Origin: Treponema sp.
GTDB taxonomy: Bacteria; Spirochaetota; Spirochaetia; Treponematales; Breznakiellaceae
DNA length: 16,562 nt
Reading direction: 5' to 3'
NCBI GenBank assembly: GCA_031275535.1
Contig: JAISOR010000110.1
Location: forward strand, 1 to 16,562
Positions 16,103 to 16,562 of the stretch are shown piece after piece. The position numbers and the translations under genes are program-made. Position 1 is the first letter of the stretch. Each line of letters starts with the position of its first letter. The notes beneath the pieces are model-generated. The model saw only the letters and a list, made by a program, of their open reading frames with translations. It ran no database searches and was not told the DNA's origin.

Positions 16103-16131
16103 AGTATACTCTGTTTTCTCCGAATTCGCCA
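16103..16131 (-). promoter_or_regulatory. Weak candidate promoter of rubrerythrin
   Basis: Read on the minus strand, TATACT (16108-16103) is a good -10, but the matching -35 position (TGGCGA, 16131-16126, spacer 17) is poor. This would give a leader of about 90 bases. The -10 lies inside the palindrome AGTATACT, so it could also serve the plus strand. No clear PerR box is seen. Confidence 0.3.
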
Positions 16132-16197
16132 CTCTTTTTTTTCCGAAGAACCCCCGGAAACCCACATCGATAAATAACTAACGAAAACAGAAATAAC

Positions 16198-16377
16198 CAC
16201 GGCTACTGAGCCTTTGCGGAGGTGTCAGGGTGTTTCCTCGGGATGTCCGGGAGGCGAAACCGGCCCATGGCCTATCTAAAAGAGGTGGGCGGCAGAAAAA
16301 ACTTTTCTGCCGCCCTGGAGGAGGAAGCGGAACTGAGTTCCAAAGGCCGTGCCGGGAAAACACCGGTCCCTTTTTTT
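16198..16377 (+). ncRNA. Candidate structured RNA
   Basis: About 180 bases show several nested complementarities. A closing stem pairs CACG (16198-16201) plus GCCTTTG (16210-16216) with the continuous CAAAGGCCGTG (16341-16351). Inside are a perfect 13-bp stem, 16287-16299 / 16303-16315 (GGGCGGCAGAAAA, loop AAC), a possible helix around 16232-16259 (GTTTCCTC with GAGGCGAAAC) and GGAACTGAGTTCC near 16330-16342. GGGA/TCCC arms and seven T at 16371-16377 look like a terminator. It matches no RNA I can name: the RNase P, tmRNA, SRP and common riboswitch cores are not visible. A 48-codon open frame (16243-16389) overlaps and is the main alternative. Confidence 0.3.
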
Positions 16378-16446
16378 AACTATTTATAACTTATTAATTT
16401 TATAAATATACTAGGAATATACCGAAAAAATAAAACATTGTCAAGA

Positions 16447-16562
16447 GAGGCTTTCCCAAAACTTCAGCTTTTGGGAAAGCAACCTTAGATTTAGAGGAAA
16501 AAACGGGCTTTGGGCCGTTTTTTCCAAAGCCTTTCCCGAAAGCAACCGGGTTTTGGGAAAGG
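16447..16562 (+). repeat. Hairpin repeat family A, copy 3 (reaches window end)
   Basis: This copy has the same orientation as 1-120. The first hairpin (CTTTCCCAAAA with TTTTGGGAAAG) and the following AACCTTAGATTTA are nearly identical to copy 1. The middle hairpin has changed to AAAAAACGG...CCGTTTTTT, with pairing largely kept. The copy runs to the last base and is probably cut by one or a few bases. Before it, 16378-16446 is AT-rich, with no gene or site that I can support. Confidence 0.85.

Noticed and set aside
16243..16389. 48-codon plus-strand frame near the right end
   Set aside because: It has no ribosome binding site at a usual distance from the ATG at 16243, and the hairpin and T-tract explain the sequence at least as well. 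It is kept only as the alternative to the RNA call.

Overview
The window reads as chromosomal DNA of an obligately anaerobic, motile bacterium. The most likely source is a spirochaete of the Treponema type. That is an inference from the style of the chemoreceptor signalling domain, the Rnf complex beside rubrerythrin and the many hairpin-rich intergenic repeats; there is no rRNA or tRNA gene to settle it. GC content is moderately high in the genes and AT-rich in a few intergenic patches.

Layout. (1) Positions 1-1204 are a repeat-laden remnant: a hairpin repeat (family A), the right part of a small inverted-repeat element (family B), then a decayed methyl-accepting chemotaxis protein (MCP) gene carrying a 132-bp MITE-like insertion (family C) with a 4-bp target duplication, then a second, inverted copy of repeat A. 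(2) 1205-3466 is an intact Cache-HAMP MCP, the closest visible relative of the remnant. (3) 3578-10061 is one tightly packed plus-strand operon, rnfC-rnfD-rnfG-rnfE-rnfA-rnfB, followed by a DUF815-type AAA ATPase whose start codon overlaps the rnfB stop. (4) 10113-14013 on the minus strand holds a large ATPase-plus-helical-repeat protein and, directly after it, a Gfo/Idh/MocA oxidoreductase; the stop of the first lies inside the ribosome binding site of the second. (5) 14322-15260 is ornithine carbamoyltransferase. (6) 15323-15423 is a complete family B element. (7) 15466-16008 (minus) is rubrerythrin. (8) 16198-16377 is a candidate structured RNA with a T-tract end. (9) 16447 to the window end is a third repeat A copy.

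How the genes work together. The Rnf complex couples ferredoxin oxidation and NAD+ reduction to ion export (or the reverse) and is the energetic core here. Rubrerythrin protects the same anaerobic metabolism from peroxide. Ornithine carbamoyltransferase serves arginine synthesis or arginine-dependent ATP formation. The MCP feeds chemotaxis. The DUF815 ATPase is translationally tied to rnfB, but its role is unknown.

I see no phage, CRISPR array, plasmid function or complete transposase. No undescribed system is demonstrated. The best leads are the DUF815-rnf coupling, three non-coding repeat families (two with MITE-like structure), the candidate RNA at 16198-16377 and the unusual ATPase-TPR protein.
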